From the NCBI GenBank assembly GCA_021648045.1, contig JAKITM010000015.1, positions 1 through 32,539 of the forward strand: 32,539 nucleotides of DNA, read 5' to 3'. The first letter of the stretch is position 1. Every line of letters starts with the position of its first letter. The notes beneath the pieces were generated by a model. The model did not search any database. It had not been told where the DNA came from and was given only the letters and a program-made list of their open reading frames with translations. Positions 32,268 through 32,539 of the stretch are shown piece after piece. The stretch comes from Lysobacterales bacterium. Lineage in GTDB: Bacteria > Pseudomonadota > Gammaproteobacteria > Xanthomonadales > SZUA-36. The translations under genes and the position numbers were made by a program.

Positions 32268-32442
32268 ATCCCACCCCTATTCTGTATATCCAGATTAAAC
32301 CACCTCCAGAAAACATAATATCAACGGCTTACCCTCGCTTAAGTAGGAATATACCGGTTTTATCTAGGGATATTTCTGTCTATTTATTCCTCCTCTAGTT
32401 AGCAAAATAATAGAGCTATAGTCAAATCTGGTGTATGGCCGT
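32268..32442. other. AT-rich intergenic sequence upstream of the integrase fragment
   Basis: No gene is seen. In an intact integron this is where the intI promoter and attI site would lie. CTGTATAT (32282-32289), a half-match to the LexA box, is just upstream of the integrase fragment start. No attI or attC core (GTTRRRY with its partner) could be recognised. Confidence 0.35.
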
Positions 32443-32539
32443 TTAAGCCGTCTCCTGCAATTGATCTTGTATAACTTCTTTTCCGTCCTTAAATTTCACG
32501 CCTCTGATAACATCGGCAAGTAGCCGGTAACCCCTCAAA
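32443..32539 (-). CDS. C-terminal tail of an ORF cut by the window edge, possibly a transposase
   Basis: The minus-strand frame is open from the right edge to a TAA at 32443-32445, giving 31 residues that begin LRGYRLLADVIRGVKFKDGK. The L-x-x-V-I-x-G-V-x-F-x-D-G pattern resembles C-termini I associate with insertion-sequence transposases, but I cannot name the family. Its position in a debris region fits a mobile element. Only the tail is visible. Confidence 0.45.
   Translation of the reverse strand, partial: LRGYRLLADVIRGVKFKDGKEVIQDQLQETA

Overview
The window looks like a chromosomal segment of a marine-type gammaproteobacterium. Its core genes have gammaproteobacterial architecture: a PhoP/PhoQ-like pair with a PepSY protein, DusA, RmuC, MazG, DUF465/YdcH, TrhO and an ETF/ETF-QO set. 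I cannot place it more precisely; a Cellvibrionales/Spongiibacteraceae-like organism is only a guess. No rRNA, tRNA or CRISPR array was seen. All calls come from reading the sequence, without database searches.

Layout. (1) 1-1860: an AT-rich accessory edge with short debris ORFs, a complete Phd/YefM-ParE/RelE toxin-antitoxin pair with a palindromic operator, and a DUF6624-type exported protein. (2) 1879-6498, minus strand: a five-gene block of PepSY protein, PhoP-like regulator, PhoQ-like kinase, MazG and RmuC. (3) 6722-7903: a lipoprotein with a transglutaminase-like triad and TPR repeats; then dusA on the minus strand. (4) 9251-16911, plus strand: a nucleoside/deoxynucleoside catabolic operon, cdd - purine nucleoside phosphorylase - deoC (long form) - two-domain ALDH16-type aldehyde dehydrogenase - deoA - deoB - MaoC-like hydratase. 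(5) 17036-23296, plus strand: a second tightly packed operon, ETF-QO - etfB - etfA - acetoacetyl-CoA synthetase - chorismatase (FkbO/Hyg5/XanB2 family). (6) A GST and trhO, ending at a strong bidirectional hairpin terminator. (7) 25228-31497, minus strand: an M16 peptidase pair (one zinc-binding, one inactive-type lipoprotein), cystathionine gamma-lyase and cystathionine beta-synthase, and a DUF465/YdcH protein with its own terminator. (8) 31536-32539: a second accessory edge holding a ParD antitoxin with a decayed ParE, a 5' fragment of an integron-type integrase, and the tail of another ORF, probably a transposase.

How the genes work together. Operon 4 carries a full route from (deoxy)nucleosides to central metabolism. 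Cdd deaminates cytidines, the phosphorylases (PNP, DeoA) release (deoxy)ribose-1-P, DeoB moves the phosphate, DeoC splits deoxyribose-5-P into glyceraldehyde-3-P and acetaldehyde, and the ALDH16-type enzyme is well placed to oxidise the acetaldehyde to acetate. Operon 5 couples acyl-CoA/amino-acid-derived electron flow to ubiquinone (ETF, ETF-QO) with acetoacetate activation. It also contains a chorismate-consuming enzyme of the family that makes 3-/4-hydroxybenzoate, the latter being the ubiquinone ring precursor. CBS and CGL together form a reverse transsulfuration route (homocysteine to cysteine).

The two most notable items are the ETF-AACS-chorismatase operon and the ALDH16 gene embedded in the deo operon. 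The two ends of the window look like mobile-element or integron scars.
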